A program made the translations under genes and the position numbers. Below are positions 13,312 through 25,430 of a DNA stretch of 64,000 nt, in pieces. The notes beneath the pieces are model-generated. The model searched no databases. It was not told the origin of the DNA and saw only the letters and a program-made list of their open reading frames with translations. The DNA lies in assembly GCA_003255025.1 (NCBI GenBank), contig QANY01012022.1, forward strand, positions 744,001-808,000, written 5' to 3'. Every line of letters begins with the position of its first letter. The stretch's first letter is position 1. Source of the DNA: Datisca glomerata (taxonomy: Eukaryota; Streptophyta; Magnoliopsida; Cucurbitales; Datiscaceae).

Positions 13312-16300
13312 TTATACCTGTTCACAGCCTTTCAGAATGTTGTACTTGCATAGAGGACATGTTGCATTCATCTTAAGCCATTTGGTAATGCATGAAGAAT
13401 GAAAATGATGGTTGCACTGAAGAGTGTTGAGCTCCGCACCATCCTCGTATGCGCAGAGACATATGCAGCACTCCTGGAAAGTGGAAGCAAATAGAGATTT
13501 ACCCATTTTTTCCTTTCTTTTAACAAAATCAAGACTAAGAGCAAAATAAATTTTGCACCGAGATACTCAGAGGATGAACAAACCTTAAAAAACAGAATAT
13601 CCTTTAATTACTCATACGGTTTACAGCGTTTGAACGTATATTTTCCTCTCATTATTTATAGAGGCATATTCAAATGTCTGCATGGATTAATTTGAAAGCT
13701 ATATATGGTAACTGATCCTCCATAAAGAAAAATAACTTTCTTAGGGAACCATAACTGAATCACCATTTTAATTTTCAAAATGAACCCTCTCATTCTGGTT
13801 TTAGTCTCTTGTTAAAAGCTATTCTGGTCAACACTTTTTCAACTGTGGTACTAAGAAGCTGCATCTGCTTACGCCAACAAACAGTTGATTTTCTTTGGTT
13901 GGTAAAAGTTAAACGTTTTATTCACAAAAAGACCCCCCTGGGGATTTACAGCTCCAAGGCTCAAATCTATGTGAAGAACAAGCATGGATTCCACCCAGTT
14001 TTTTACTAAATAAAAACCCGAGAACAAGTATTTGTGCCAATCCAAAAGAACCCTAGATAATGAAAGAAAAACTTTACACCAACAAATAGTTGATTCCTCC
14101 CACTTTCCCAACCATCTAAACTTTGCTGGTCCAGGGAGGAAATCTTAAGCCTGAGTAAACTTATCCAGGAGATGTCTATGAAGAATTCCATCACAAAGGA
14201 GTAACTGCCCTCATTTTATCCTATCTCCGCTTACCAAGTGCCCATGTGTGCGTGAGCACGTGCTTTGTGAAATATGTTAAAAAATGTATGATAAAGGAAC
14301 TTACTGCATCTTCAGGTAAAAGTATACGCTCTGTTGCCAAGTATCCACTACTTGTTTCCAAAGGAACCATAGAACCGGCCCCCACACTAGGCTTCTCCTC
14401 ATCGCTAAATGCTTGGAATCTATATTTTGGAAGGAGACTTAGATCAGCTTCTGAAGCACCTTCCTGTTTAGTGAGAAAATAAAGGAGAAAGGAAACGAGA
14501 AGTTACAAGGCCATTATTAGTTAACAATTTCATATCAATCATGGTTAGCAGTTTTTTCTTCTTACCTGACCTGCAATAGCATAAAGAATTGCAATTATGC
14601 AAGGCAAGCAGCAACAGAGAGCAATCCCAATCAAACATGCCAAAACAACACAAAAGATGGCGAAAAATACATCAAATGCCAGAAAGACGACAGCCAACCT
14701 GCATAAATTCAGAATTAGAAAAGCCTGCAGTTTTTTATCTATACACATGTTGCGTTACATGCAGCTTGATAAGAATTATAATAAAGATATTCACAAGAGA
14801 CATTTCAAAGGGATCTAATCCTTTCTTAAATTTTTGGGAGATTGCAAATGCAACATTGCACCAATCATTAGATGAAGACCTGTCCTGACACAAGCTGATT
14901 ATGAATATCATATCTTTAGAGTTTTACAGAGGAAAAAAGGATAAAAGAAAAATTATGCACGAGCTTCTGTTCTCTATGATGAAGATGAAAAGTGTAACTG
15001 ATGAGAGACATAAACCAAGAATGTTTTGGAATTTGGATGTGATCGAATAAAGGCATACCAGTACAAACGTGGAGCATTTTGCAGAAGGATATCACCACCA
15101 GAGACAACCCAATAAAAGCCAACTATCCACCAGATAAATGATGCCATTGTATTCACTGATTCACATCGCTTATTAACACTGAAACCATCCATCACTAAAT
15201 CAATAAGATTCCAATAGCGATAAACTCCCTAAACCAGTAGATGAAGCAGCAATTTTTCACATAAGAAATTAAAGCAGCATACAGAAAAAGGTAGCTAGAG
15301 ATGAGAATATAATAACAAAAGGAGAATTAAACATAAACTTAAAACTTGATGGCGCTCTTTCAAACCTCCCCCTCCACTTGGTAATAACTAGTTATTATGA
15401 ATTTCTAATTGATATTACTGATTAATTCATCCATGCTAAAAGTCCAGTCTTTATCCCCTCTTTTTCCTTCTTTCAATTTCATACACCTATTCTCCAAATA
15501 CAATTACACTAAAGCAGCTGAAAGCTACATGTGGGAAGACTTTCTCAACACTTGGTCAGTATAATTTTATTGAGCTGTTAGGTTAAAATGAAAACATATA
15601 TATTTTTACCTACAATGAGAACTACGCTCAATGAAATGTGAAAGGGAAGTTCCATGTCATTCTCCCTAGAATGTCTGTTTTGCAAAATGGTAATCATAAT
15701 GGCAATCGGCATTTCACAATGCTGACCAAGCCACAAATGAGTATTTGGGGATGCCTCGGACTTCCACGTAACTTTCCACCTAGTCTTACCTTTTCGTCAG
15801 AAGAGTGCTAATACATAGGAATTCCGGTAAGGTACTTGAACCAACAACCATCTGGTTATAGGCATTGGGGTTTAACCATTTCCTAACCTAACTCATCCAT
15901 AGGAACTAGTCTTACATAGAGAACATGATAGTCAATTTTTTTATAAGATGACAGCAACGAGAGAATTATCTTTCATGACACTCAAAACCACCTCTATGTC
16001 TGTGGCAGCTGTACCAATCTAAAAAAGGGAGAGTCCAAAAAAGAGGTGATTGTGCACAATTGTCTACCGAATCAAGAATTATATCAGTAACAAATGAAAC
16101 TAAACTTGTTTTTATCAGTAAAGTGTGGAAGAGGAATCTAAAGTACCAACAAAAAAATGAAATAGAAAGAAAATCAGAGGTTAATGCAATACCAAAATGG
16201 AACACTAATGAAACTTGAGTAAGGAGCAGCTACTCATTATTTTATCTACCATCTACAACTCACATAATGTAGCACGTAGGTAATTCACAGAAATTGAACC

Positions 16301-17303
16301 CCCCCCCCCCCCCCCCCCCNCCCCCCCCCCCCCCCCCCCAAAAAAAAAAAAGAAAAGAAAATCCCCTGAATGAAGACGCGAGCACAACATTTGAAGGAGC
16401 TTGGGAATGCCGCTCTAAACAAGGCTGGAAACCTTATTTAAGCGTTGAGGATGTTTCTAAACCTTATTTAAGTTAAACGAACAATAGGTTATGGAACTCT
16501 GTCGTGAATCCGTGATTCTATTAAAAATCATTCTAATATCATACACTAAAACTATATATCTTGGGTTTTAAACTAATGCTTCACACAAAAAGTTAAAAAA
16601 AACTTACTTTAAAGTTTTTGAAAAAAAACACTACTAGTTCTGCTCAAAGAACTGAATATCAAAATTTTAACTCGGAACAAAACTCGTGATCAATCAACGA
16701 AGAATCCCAAATTGACTCAAACCCTGAATAAATTCAGCTGAAGAATGCAAAATCATCCAAATACTACCAAATGTTGGAACTTCCCACGCACCTTGATTGG
16801 CCCAAACTTGAAAACCCCCGGTCGGCCCCATCTTCCTCCTCGCTATCATTAGCAACATCTCCACCCTGCGGCTGCCTCTCCATGTCAACCCTTCTCCTGT
16901 TCCGCCTCCTGTATTCCAACCACACCAGCACCACGTGCACCAAACACTGCAAGGCATAGCCACAGATCCAAAGCCGAATCGGTGTGTTGGTCCGCTCGTT
17001 GGTCGTGCAAATCAGCATAATGACTGAAACAACCACAAAAGCCGTGTTCCACATCATATCTAGCGCCACCACCGGTTTGGAGTAACCCCAGTCGGCCCGC
17101 CGCTCCTCGAGCTGGCGGGCCGCGGTTTCTCTGACCAAGATGGAAGAATTACGGTGGCCGGTGACACGACCCAATAGAAGGGCGAGGGTGGCGGTGCGGG
17201 TAGGGGAGCTAGAGCCCTCGGAGTTGGAGGGCTGGCGGGGGCGGAGGAACGGGACATGAGAATCAGGGGGTACCGTGGAAGTAAGGGAGGATTGAGAAGA
17301 CAT
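13312..17303 (-). CDS. Membrane RING-H2 E3 ubiquitin ligase (At1g63170/At4g11680-like)
   Basis: Five exons join in frame with GT-AG borders: 17303-16792, 15178-15059, 14698-14566, 14463-14305 and 13473-13312, encoding 361 residues. The N-terminus is polar and Ser/Pro-rich. Hydrophobic segments follow in exon 1 ([15 protein letters not shown] and a second after RLWICGYA), in exon 2 ([12 protein letters not shown]) and in exon 3 (long, with [16 protein letters not shown]). Exon 5 carries a C-terminal RING-H2 finger with C310-x2-C313, C328-x-H330-x2-H333-x2-C336 and C347-x2-C350, all eight zinc ligands present. The family passes ubiquitin from an E2 to substrates, with the RING on the cytosolic side; the substrate is unknown. 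The start at 17303 is the first ATG of the open frame and gives a normal family length (about 360-390). No lesion is seen. Confidence 0.93.
13474..14304 (-). other. Last intron of the RING gene
   Basis: This 831-bp intron separates the exon ending in PEDA from the RING exon starting ECCIC. The donor is GTAAGT and the acceptor CAG. The open frames inside it on either strand have no family match. Confidence 0.75.
14699..15058 (-). other. Intron of the RING gene
   Basis: The intron runs from the donor GTATGC after the split Trp codon to the acceptor before 14698. It is AT-rich, with nothing else seen. Confidence 0.75.
15179..16791 (-). other. First intron of the RING gene
   Basis: The donor GTGCGT follows the split Ser codon (AG|T) at 16792, and the acceptor CAG precedes 15178. 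The 1.6-kb intron contains the poly-C/poly-A tract near 16320 and no recognisable gene. Confidence 0.75.
16299..16351. repeat. Homopolymer C tract with N, followed by poly-A
   Basis: Twenty-one C, one N, nineteen C and twelve A follow in series inside the first intron of the RING gene. The N marks an unresolved base; the true length of the tract is uncertain. Confidence 0.9.
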
Positions 17304-17456
17304 TATTAAATTTTTTTAGAGAGAGAGGAGCATAATTATGGTTGAAAGTTGAAATGTTGAAAAGCTGTGTAGTAGTACTTGGGTAGAAAATTAGAAGGGA
17401 AGGTGTATTTGGGCTTTTTCATTTCTTCATCTCTCGTATGATCGTTGAATGGTAGA

Positions 17457-17501
<45 letters not shown>

Positions 17502-17520
17502 ATGTCATTTTCATCTTCTC
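17304..17520 (-). promoter_or_regulatory. 5' leader/promoter region of the RING gene with (GA)n
   Basis: Upstream of the ATG at 17303 lies a purine-rich stretch and a GA dinucleotide tract at 17460-17498 (CT on the coding strand). CT/GA microsatellites are common in plant 5' UTRs and core promoters, so this is plausibly leader or promoter. No TATA box was assigned. Confidence 0.5.
17460..17498. repeat. (GA)n microsatellite
   Basis: About nineteen AG units run in series, ending in AAGG. Confidence 0.95.
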
Positions 17521-17732
17521 TGTCATTTGACTCGCAATGGCGATGAGTCGGGTAGCTTCGCGCTACTTGGCACGCTTAGGAGGGATGAGTTGATCTGAGA
17601 CGGCTTATTTTCTTATCTTCTTTGTTTTTGTTTATTATGAAAAGAATATTTTTTGAAAAATCAGTATATATATATAGACACGTGTGTGCGTGTTTGTTAT
17701 TTATATCATACATAGCATGTGCATATAAAAGC

Positions 17733-17764
<32 letters not shown>

Positions 17765-18850
17765 ATATGAATATATACAAGGGCGATGATTTTTTTTTTC
17801 TGTAAACATGGGCAAAAATACGTAAAAAGATACTAATTTTTTGAAAGAATTTTCGCGTGTAAGGTTTTCTTTTTTGAAGAAAGAATTTCACAGCGTGTAA
17901 GGTAAGTAATAGGTCTAGTCAACTCATTTATCCTTTAAGGCTTTAAGTAAACTAAAAAAATTTAAATGAATTGAAGAGTTAAAGGGAGCAAAAACTAATT
18001 ATCTCAATTCTTTAGGTGAGTAAATAAATATTCATTTCTTTTAATTTTGTATAGATATGTACAGTGTAAAAATTAAAATTTCACAAAATTAAGAGGGGCA
18101 ATTGCCCCTTTGGGTGAAGGTAACCTCACCGCTAAATATATATGACATTTATAATAATACAAAATATATAAGTTATATATAGTATATAGCACGTTCTTTT
18201 GATTACTGTATATAAACGTGTGTTGATTAAAATATAAATATTTATCTTCGCTTTCAGAATCCTCTTACTATAAGTCTTTCTAGTACTAAAATTTCAGGAT
18301 AATTTATTAAACCAGCGTTTTTTATTAGAGTTGACTGCTCTGCAGCTAAACAAATTGATATCTTACAGGCCACGTGGATTTACGTAAGGATAGTTCTACT
18401 GTGATAGGATTTCTGAGTATGAAGGTAGTTTTCTTCATACAATTCTTCTCTGTTTACACAGTAAGTGTTCTTTTAATTTTCACTTCATCTGTGTGTTCAT
18501 GAGATCATGTATGGAATAATTTAAGTTTAATATGATCATAATATAACCTCCAGTATTCATCGATCATATGCTAACTGAAGGAATACTTTGATCCATGTTG
18601 ATTCTCACCTGCATAACAGTAAGTGTTCTTTTAATTTTCACTTCATAACAGTAAATGTCCTAAACAAGTTAATATGATGAACCAAGGTGATTCATCTATA
18701 CCAGTTACCGAGGATGAAAGAGAAGAATATACTCTTTCTCAAATTCTTGACCTCCAAAAATTGGACTTCTTTATTGTTCCCACTACATGCACAACAAAGA
18801 AGATAAGGATGAACAACTCCACCTGTCAAGGACACGTAACCTTATCTGTC
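17521..18850. other. AT-rich spacer with a repeated 30-bp segment
   Basis: No gene is recognised. The segment AGTAAGTGTTCTTTTAATTT with following bases (TTCACTTCAT) occurs at about 18461 and again at about 18619, showing a local duplication of about 160-bp spacing. The short frame at 18674-18868 has no recognisable domain. Confidence 0.5.
17739..17764. repeat. (TA)n microsatellite
   Basis: Thirteen uninterrupted TA units lie in AT-rich spacer. Confidence 0.9.
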
Positions 18851-19495
18851 TTTGTTTTTATATTATAAAAGGGAAGCCTCACCCTTTTGAAGGCAAGGAA
18901 GAATAAGTTAGATCTAGGCGCTCATGTGTTGAGCACTCCCTCTCCCTCTCTATGTACCTTCTCTCTCCTCTCTTACAATAAAATCATAAATTCTCAAGTT
19001 ATTATCTGCTATATCGATGATGTTTTAATTTTCTCATCATCCATAGATCAGTATATTAAATATCTGCATATATTTAAGCATGTGATAATCAGATATTGTT
19101 TATTTTAATATTTATCCTAATGAAGGTCATGCAACGAACTGATGCCAACAATGACCATTGGAAAGCAAGCCAAATTCATTGATAGCCTTCCAAATCTTTT
19201 TGCTGAAAAAGTTCGAAAGAAATTTAGTGCTGGTCATTTTCAAATTCCAGAAGTAAATCTAAGGAGATTCTTCTTTCTGGTTCCTATGATTCACTTATTT
19301 AATAATCCCACCATAGCCTAGATTTGTGGCGTCTGTTTCAACATTTTCTTGTCATAAAGGGTTAGGTAAAGACAAGCAATGTAATTGTTGTATTTTCTGT
19401 TTTATTTTTCTTACTGCTAAAGTATGTTCAGCTATATGTGGTGTTAAAGGGCACTATACTAATAAGTGTAAACTTAAGCAGATGCTCCATGACTA
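18850..19495 (+). pseudogene. Endogenous pararetrovirus (Caulimoviridae-like) relic, rearranged
   Basis: Several collinear fragments on the plus strand recall plant pararetroviruses. A TATA-like box (near 18862-18870) is followed about 110 bp later by AATAAA (near 18977), like a viral promoter/leader with its poly-A signal. A reverse transcriptase active-site fragment with the motif YIDDVLIFS lies at about 19005-19090. A coat-protein-like segment containing FIDSLPNLFAEKVRKKF lies near 19170-19230. A zinc-knuckle-like fragment ending GHYTNKCKLK lies near 19440-19490. The order does not match an intact genome, because RT here precedes coat and knuckle, and stops separate the pieces. It is an inactive relic. 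A decayed LTR retroelement is the alternative, but the coat-like segment favours a pararetrovirus. Confidence 0.5.
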
Positions 19496-19772
19496 GGTCT
19501 AGATTTTACACCTCATTCAACATATATATATATTCTACATATAAATGAGGCTAAATGGTGAGAAACGTTTTCACATAAATTGCTCACTATTTTATGAAAT
19601 TCTTTAACTATCTCCTATAAATATTTAAATTAAATATTAATAATTGTAAATGAAATATTAATGACACTTTTAACTTTTTAGACAATATTCTCTAAATTAT
19701 TTTTAGAAACTCTTACATTTTCATGTATATAAATAATAATTAAATATTTTAAATTATTTATGTATTATCTTG

Positions 19773-20180
19773 AATAAGTATTCAGTAATATTTTAAACTA
19801 TTTATCGTCTTATATCATTGTTTTTATCTTGTATTAAAATTTTAAAATATTATCAATTGTATAACTTAAATATATTATGATAAGATACATTAAAATGTAT
19901 GAAATGATAACAAGATATATGAAAAAAAAATATAAAAAAAATAAAGAAATCAAATGTAACTTTTTAGATAAAATACATTTTGAATAAGTATTCGGTAATA
20001 TTTTAAATTATTTATCGTCTTATATCATTGTTTGTTATATTGTATTACATTTTTAAAATGTTATCAATTGTATAACTTAAATTTATTAAGATAAGATATC
20101 TTAAAATATATAAAATGATAACAAGACACATGAAAAAAACATAAAAAAAATCAAATATAAATTTTTAATTAAAATATATG
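19773..20180. repeat. Tandem duplication, period about 209 bp
   Basis: The block beginning GAATAAGTATTCAGTAATAT at 19773 recurs at 19982 as GAATAAGTATTCGGTAATAT. The two copies stay alignable to AACAAGA-A-ATGAAAAAAA and beyond, with scattered substitutions. Confidence 0.85.
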
Positions 20181-20649
20181 TTAAAAACACTAGAATTTGA
20201 AGTAACTGTGTATGTCTATGTATAATGAAATCTAATATGTTTTTATATAAGAATTCTAGTTGATGCTCTATATAATATCATTTTACACTATCTAACTACT
20301 ATATGTTTTAGTACTTTTTTACTTCTAGAACATTATTTTAATTAAATGTTTATTTTTTAGTTTATTATGTACAACATACGTTTTAGTAAGCGATCCTGAG
20401 ATGTTGAGAAAAATATTTTTGGCAACTTTATCCTCATTCTCTTTTTAAAAATTTCTAAATTGCCCTTGAACTTAATATCTAGTGTCATCATAGTAAGTAA
20501 CTTATTTAGTGAATTAGTTAATAGACATTTCTTATATTTAAATAACACGAGCATTTAATGATAGTAATTATGATTTATTTTATAATATAATTTATAGTCT
20601 ACTTTATATTAATTATATGTGGTGAATGACAAAAAACTAATTTCAAATT

Positions 20650-20706
20650 AAATAAAAGAGAAAAATAATTGATAATTAAATAAAAGAGAAAAATAATTGA
20701 TAATTA
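20650..20706. repeat. 28-bp exact tandem duplication
   Basis: A unit starting AATAAAAGAGAAAAATAATT is present twice in succession with no visible difference, so it is probably recent. Confidence 0.9.
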
Positions 20707-22289
20707 AATATAATACCTATAATATACGTGTTTAAAAGGCTCGTATTCATTTCTATTTAACATGATGAGATGGTTGCGTTTAACTAAAAGTTTACTAATA
20801 TTTTTATTTAAAATTATCTAACATTAAAGAATTACATCGAATTTAAAATTTGAATGAAGTAATATATATTATATTTTTCTTAATTTTCCAATGAGATCAC
20901 TGAAATAACAAGTTTGCAATAATCTCACATGATATATCATTAATCATCATAGACTAGAAATACATAGTATTTATGCTAATTAATTATTAAAGATAATTTT
21001 AAGATTCACTTTTCATTTACATTAACGAATCTAATATTGAGTTGAGACATATTGAGTTGAGACACATGCATCACATGTGATGCTTGTTACTTTTAAAAGT
21101 GAGGGTTCTTAGAAAACCTTTTTTTGACAACTCTATCCATCAATAAGAGTATTATTCCCAAGCTACCCCAATAGACCATTTGATTAATCATCAATTTGAC
21201 AATCAATTATCATTATTTTCTAATTTAATAAGAAAGCTAAGAACATTTAATAATGTAATTCAAAGGTAAGGAAAACCTAATGAAAGATCACAATAATTAT
21301 ATGGTAATGAAAGATCATCTATTTTAATGTTTTACTAAGGAACTGAAATATACATTTAAATTAAATTTTAAGCTTGACAAAATACAATTTTTATATTACT
21401 TTCTGTATTAATCAAAATCCAGTGATATATTAGTTCTTTAAATTATAAATTGCTTGAGTTATTATTAAACTAATTCTAAAGTTGTATCTAGCGTTTAGAA
21501 ATAACACTGCCTCTTCTAGAGATTAATTTTCACATGATTGAAATTCAAAATTTCTATAATTAATGTTATAATGAAAATTGAACACGTGCAAATAGTTCAA
21601 TTCTATTAACTTAATATAATGAATGTAACTAACTTAACGTTACTGCAATTTAATTTCATAAAATTTAAGGTGATTTTTAAGTATTTATATTACTTATTTA
21701 AGTATTTAATGATAAAAATGCTAAGGATACAAAAACATAAGTGTGATTTTTTGGTACTCCTACTGATCCCTCTACCTCATGATCTTTGTCATGCTTGAGT
21801 CTATCACTTAGACTTCACCTCGTACTTCATCAAACCTCTATATTACTCCCATTCAATTGTTTTTAGAAGGTAATTCCAATTTGGCATTAGGAATAAACCG
21901 CCCAACCAAGTAAATTTGAGTACAATTTTTTTTCATTCAAATATGAGTTCTAATACTCACCATAGTTTCTCTAGCGAAGAAGAAATTATAGTTCTTGTCC
22001 CTAAGAAAATAGCTCAAAACCATGCATATGAAGACATCTTTAACTAGTTACCAGTAAGTCTTTGATTATAGTGCCATCCTTGCGATACCTACCACTGCTC
22101 AAACCTTAGACCAAACTCCATAAACACTTAAGTCCAATTTTCCTAAGATTGAACGGATATATTTGTCCTAATCAATGGACCAACTACCTGTATTAGAAAT
22201 TTCATTTTTATTGTACTGGAAAATGCTAAAACTAGCGCATGTGTTTGTACATGAGGGTTGACGACTTCAACGTTGACTACCCGCGAAGT

Positions 22290-22510
22290 GCAACTCTTAC
22301 GGCGTATTGGGAGTATCTCCACCAAGGATGCACCATGAAGCACTACCGCTGAGACGCACCATAGAGTGTCACTGCTGAGGTGCAACCCTTGGGGTGCCGT
22401 CACTGAGGTGCACCCCTTGGGATGCCACCATTGAGGTACCTGTATGGGTCATTCCTTTGGCAGCACCATGGGATGTCACCCCTATAGTAGCACTATTAAT
22501 GTCACCCTCA
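22290..22510. repeat. Degenerate 26-30-bp repeats in the LTR U3
   Basis: About seven imperfect units of the kind TGCACCCCTTGGGATGCCAC followed by CATTGAGG run in series upstream of the TATA box. Repeated U3 units often hold enhancer sites in plant retrotransposons; here that is inference. Confidence 0.6.
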
Positions 22511-23045
22511 TGGGTGTACTGTGGAGGTTCCTGGATTACCCTTCATAATGTAACTCGAAGACAACAATGACGTACTTCATACAAGACACATCACTCCGCT
22601 ATCACAACGAGTCATCACATCACAAATCACCAAGTCAAATGACAAAGATTTGGGTGGGCATATGGTTTCCTGGGAACGTTTGGGAAGCTGTGGACTGGCA
22701 TGATTAGGGGTGAGGTTACGTTGTACTAGACAGGGGATATAACTCCTCGGTACGACCACTCTAGACATTGAGGGTGTGCTACCATCCCACCTTCAGGAGG
22801 GGTTGGTTTGAGAGAACCCTTGAGATGGGGTGTTGGGTGAACACCGCCTACGCCCCATCGGCGAGGCATGTTCTCCCTAGATCATGGTCATTGTACAAAG
22901 ACCCACGTGATGCCACCCAATTGGCTCATGTGTAATCCTCATCTTGCTCACCTAAGCATGATCAATCAGCTTAGGTGGCGCGATTCGATTGGCAGACTTG
23001 CAACTAATCAAGGGATTAGTTGCAATGGCCCTCTCCTTTTGTTTT

Positions 23046-23057
23046 CCTATAAAAAGA
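23046..23057 (+). promoter_or_regulatory. TATA box of the 5' LTR
   Basis: CCTATAAAAAGA lies about 260 bp before the LTR end and is matched by CACCTATAAAATGAG in the 3' LTR near 32388. This fits the start of retrotransposon RNA shortly downstream. Confidence 0.7.
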
Positions 23058-23312
23058 GTACTCCTCCTTAATTTGAGGAGGATTGGAACTTTAGAGAGAG
23101 AAGCTCCCACTTTAGTTAGAGAAGCTCCCATTTCTAGAGTGAGAAACTCCCACTTCTAGAGAGAGCAAGCATTTGTTAGCACCCATGAGTGTCTAGAGTG
23201 CTCCCCCTTCACCTCCCGGCGTCCTCCCTGATGTTCGCAGTCGTTATTCTGGTCACGAGCTTGGACTAGACTACTCTTGCACTCACCCACGTGACACCTT
23301 TGTATTTACATT

Positions 23313-23330
23313 TGGCGACCCCACTAGGGA
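23313..23330 (+). other. Primer-binding site of the Tat element
   Basis: TGGCGACCCCACTAGGGA starts two bases after the LTR end. Tat elements commonly carry a PBS of the TGGCGAC type, which is probably complementary to an arginine tRNA; the tRNA was not checked. Confidence 0.7.
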
Positions 23331-23359
23331 GTGGTTTATCACACTACCGAAGCACCATC

Positions 23360-23770
23360 ATGGCTGGATGTGCAAAGCGAAGAGCGGTTCAACCACGCAC
23401 GGAGATGGACCCATACTCAACGACGAACGCAGACAAGAGGAGGAGAACACCTCTCGTGAGTTACCACCAAGCGCACCTATACAAGCGCAAGAGCAAACCG
23501 AATCCATTCGAGAACTCCAAGCTTTTAACGCTGAGATGAGGAGAGTCATTGATACATTGAATGCACACATCAGTGCCACCACACCATAACACCCACCGAC
23601 AACCTCCACCATGGGCGTGCAACCGACGACCTCCATCATGGGTGAGCAACCAACCTCCACCATGGGCACGCAACCAGCCTCCATCATGGGAGCACAACCA
23701 ACCTCCACCATAGGCGCGCCACTGACCTCTCACATAGGCGTCCAACCATCCTCCGTTATAGGTGTTCAAT
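23360..23770 (+). pseudogene. gag remnant (N-terminal piece only)
   Basis: An ATG at 23360 opens a gag-like N-terminus (MAGCAKRRAVQPR). After a frame change near 23425 the neighbouring frame continues with RELPPSAPIQ and a Glu/Arg-rich helix ending LNAHISATTP before a stop at 23587-23589. Capsid, nucleocapsid and protease domains, normally over 1 kb, are absent: RT sequence starts only about 310 bp later. The element therefore could not make particles by itself. Confidence 0.65.
23605..23770. repeat. Short tandem repeats in the gag remnant
   Basis: About seven units of 22-27 bp of the form CAACCTCCACCATGGGCGTG occur in series. A 47-bp duplication (CATGTTCAACC...CACTCGAGCT) follows at about 23793 and 23848. 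Confidence 0.8.
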
Positions 23771-23899
23771 CATAAGGATTTGCTCAGAACCATGTTCAAC
23801 CAAACGTTCAAGCCGACACTCGAGCTCTTGCACAAGTCAATGTTACACCATGTTCAACCTAACGTTCAAGCCAACACTCGAGCTAAGGCACAATGACTT

Positions 23900-25430
23900 A
23901 TGCAAGGAATCCATGTGATGAATTACGAACCACCAGACTTACCTCTACCAACCAACCCATCACTACGGCAGGAGGGGCTAGAGGAAGTCCATATTGGGGA
24001 GGGGAGCACAAAAAGGCTCGTGTTCCTAGCAAAGGACTTGGAGAGTAAACAACGAGATGACTTGATAAAGCTTTTGAGTGAGTTTGAGGATGTCTTTGCG
24101 TGGTCGTACTCTGAGATGCTAGGGTTAGATTCTACCTTAGTGACACATAAGCTAGGGGTCTCTGAAAAATGCATACTTATCGAGCAACACCCTCGCCATT
24201 TTCATCCCGAGGTGGAACTCCAAATCAAATCTTAAATTTCAAAGCTCATAGAGGTGAGATTTATCAAGCACCCCACATGGCTAGCGAACATTGTTCTGAT
24301 AAAGAAGAAAAATGGTCGATATGTTGTTGTGTTGATTTTAGATACTTGAACAAGGCATGCCCAAAGATGACTTTCCGCTACCTAATGTAGACACCTTGGT
24401 CGATGCTACAGCGGAACATGAAATATTCTCTTTCACGGATGGGTTCAGTGGATACAATCAATTCAGGATGGTGATTGAAGATGGTTAGAAGATCGCCTTC
24501 AGGTCACCCTTTGGATTTTTTACTATATGGTAATGCCTTTCGGATTGAAGAATGCGGGGGCTATTTACCAATGGGGTATGACAGCAATTTTCCATGACAT
24601 GATCCATGATTATGTTGAAAACTATATGGATGATCTTATAGTTATGTCCAAGAGTGAGGGTTCACACTTGAAACACTTGAGGAGTATCTTTGAAATGTGC
24701 ATGACGTACAAGCTTAAAATGAATCTGTTGAAGTGCGCTTTCAGTGTTTCATGGGGGAAGTTCTTAGGTTTTTATGTACACAAGCGGGATATAGACATTG
24801 ATCAATCCAAGGTAAAGGCTGTCAGGGACATGCCCCCACCATGATTCGTGAAGGAGTTAAAGGTGTTCTTGGGGAATGTATCCTACATTCACCGATTCAT
24901 ACTCGCCTTGGCCGAGTCCATCAGCGATATACAACCACTCTTGAAGGGATATCGCATCTTTTCATGGACATAAGAGCACCAACGGAAGTATGATGCTATA
25001 AAGGATGTGCTCCTCGCACCGGCCACCATGGTACCACCGCATAGTGACCTACCATTACTACTTTACATCACCTCAACCTCCAAGCCCATTTGAGCCTTGT
25101 TGGCACGAGAAAGGGAGGGGGCGGAGTGCCCAGTGTATTATTTGAGTAGGGTCCTAAGAGATGCTGAGCTTAGATATACATCTTGTGAGAAGCATTATCT
25201 TGCTCTTGTATTTACGACGCAAAAATTTTGAAACTACATGTTGGGCAATCGAGTTCATTTAATGACTAAGTCCAATCCTATTCATTTTCTCTTAACCAGA
25301 CCTGCATTAAACGGGAGGCTAACCCGATGGACAATGTTACTGAGTGAATTTGACATTACGCCTCTCACCTCGAAGGCGCAAAGAAGTCAAGCGTTGGCTG
25401 ATTTGCTGGCCCAATTTCCGAGTGGTGAAC
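23900..25430 (+). pseudogene. Ty3/gypsy reverse transcriptase and RNase H (pol), broken
   Basis: Recognisable blocks run in order. The pre-RT segment is VFLAKDLESKQRDDLIKLL...FAWSYSEM. The fingers have CVDFRYLNKACPK, then FSFTDGFSGYNQFRM with the first catalytic Asp and VMPFGLKNAGA. The active site is YMDDLIVMS (near 24625), with thumb FLGFYVHKRDIDID. The polymerase-linked RNase H shows EGAECPVYYLSRVL and CEKHYLAL. In-frame stops occur after MVIEDG (24486), before the FVKELK block, and in the RNase H part, and several frame changes separate the blocks. The YMDD box is intact but no full protein can be made. Confidence 0.9.

Larger units (their letters stand above)
19496..22245. other. AT-rich intergenic region
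   Basis: Apart from the two tandem duplications listed separately, this 2.7-kb stretch shows no gene. Only short AT-rich open frames are present. Confidence 0.6.
22246..23310 (+). repeat. 5' LTR of the Tat element
   Basis: The segment 22474-23310 has a clear direct copy at 31822-32659. The LTR end is placed at ...TTTACA (23310), just before the primer-binding site. The stretch 22246-22473 has no counterpart beside the other LTR and is included because degenerate repeats run unbroken from it into the shared part. The exact start is uncertain. Confidence 0.75.

Noticed and set aside
16294..16476. Poly-proline open frame
   Set aside because: It is translated from the poly-C tract in an intron.
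23358..23769. Long minus-strand frames with MVEVG/MMEAG repeats
   Set aside because: Mirror translation of the short repeats in the gag remnant.
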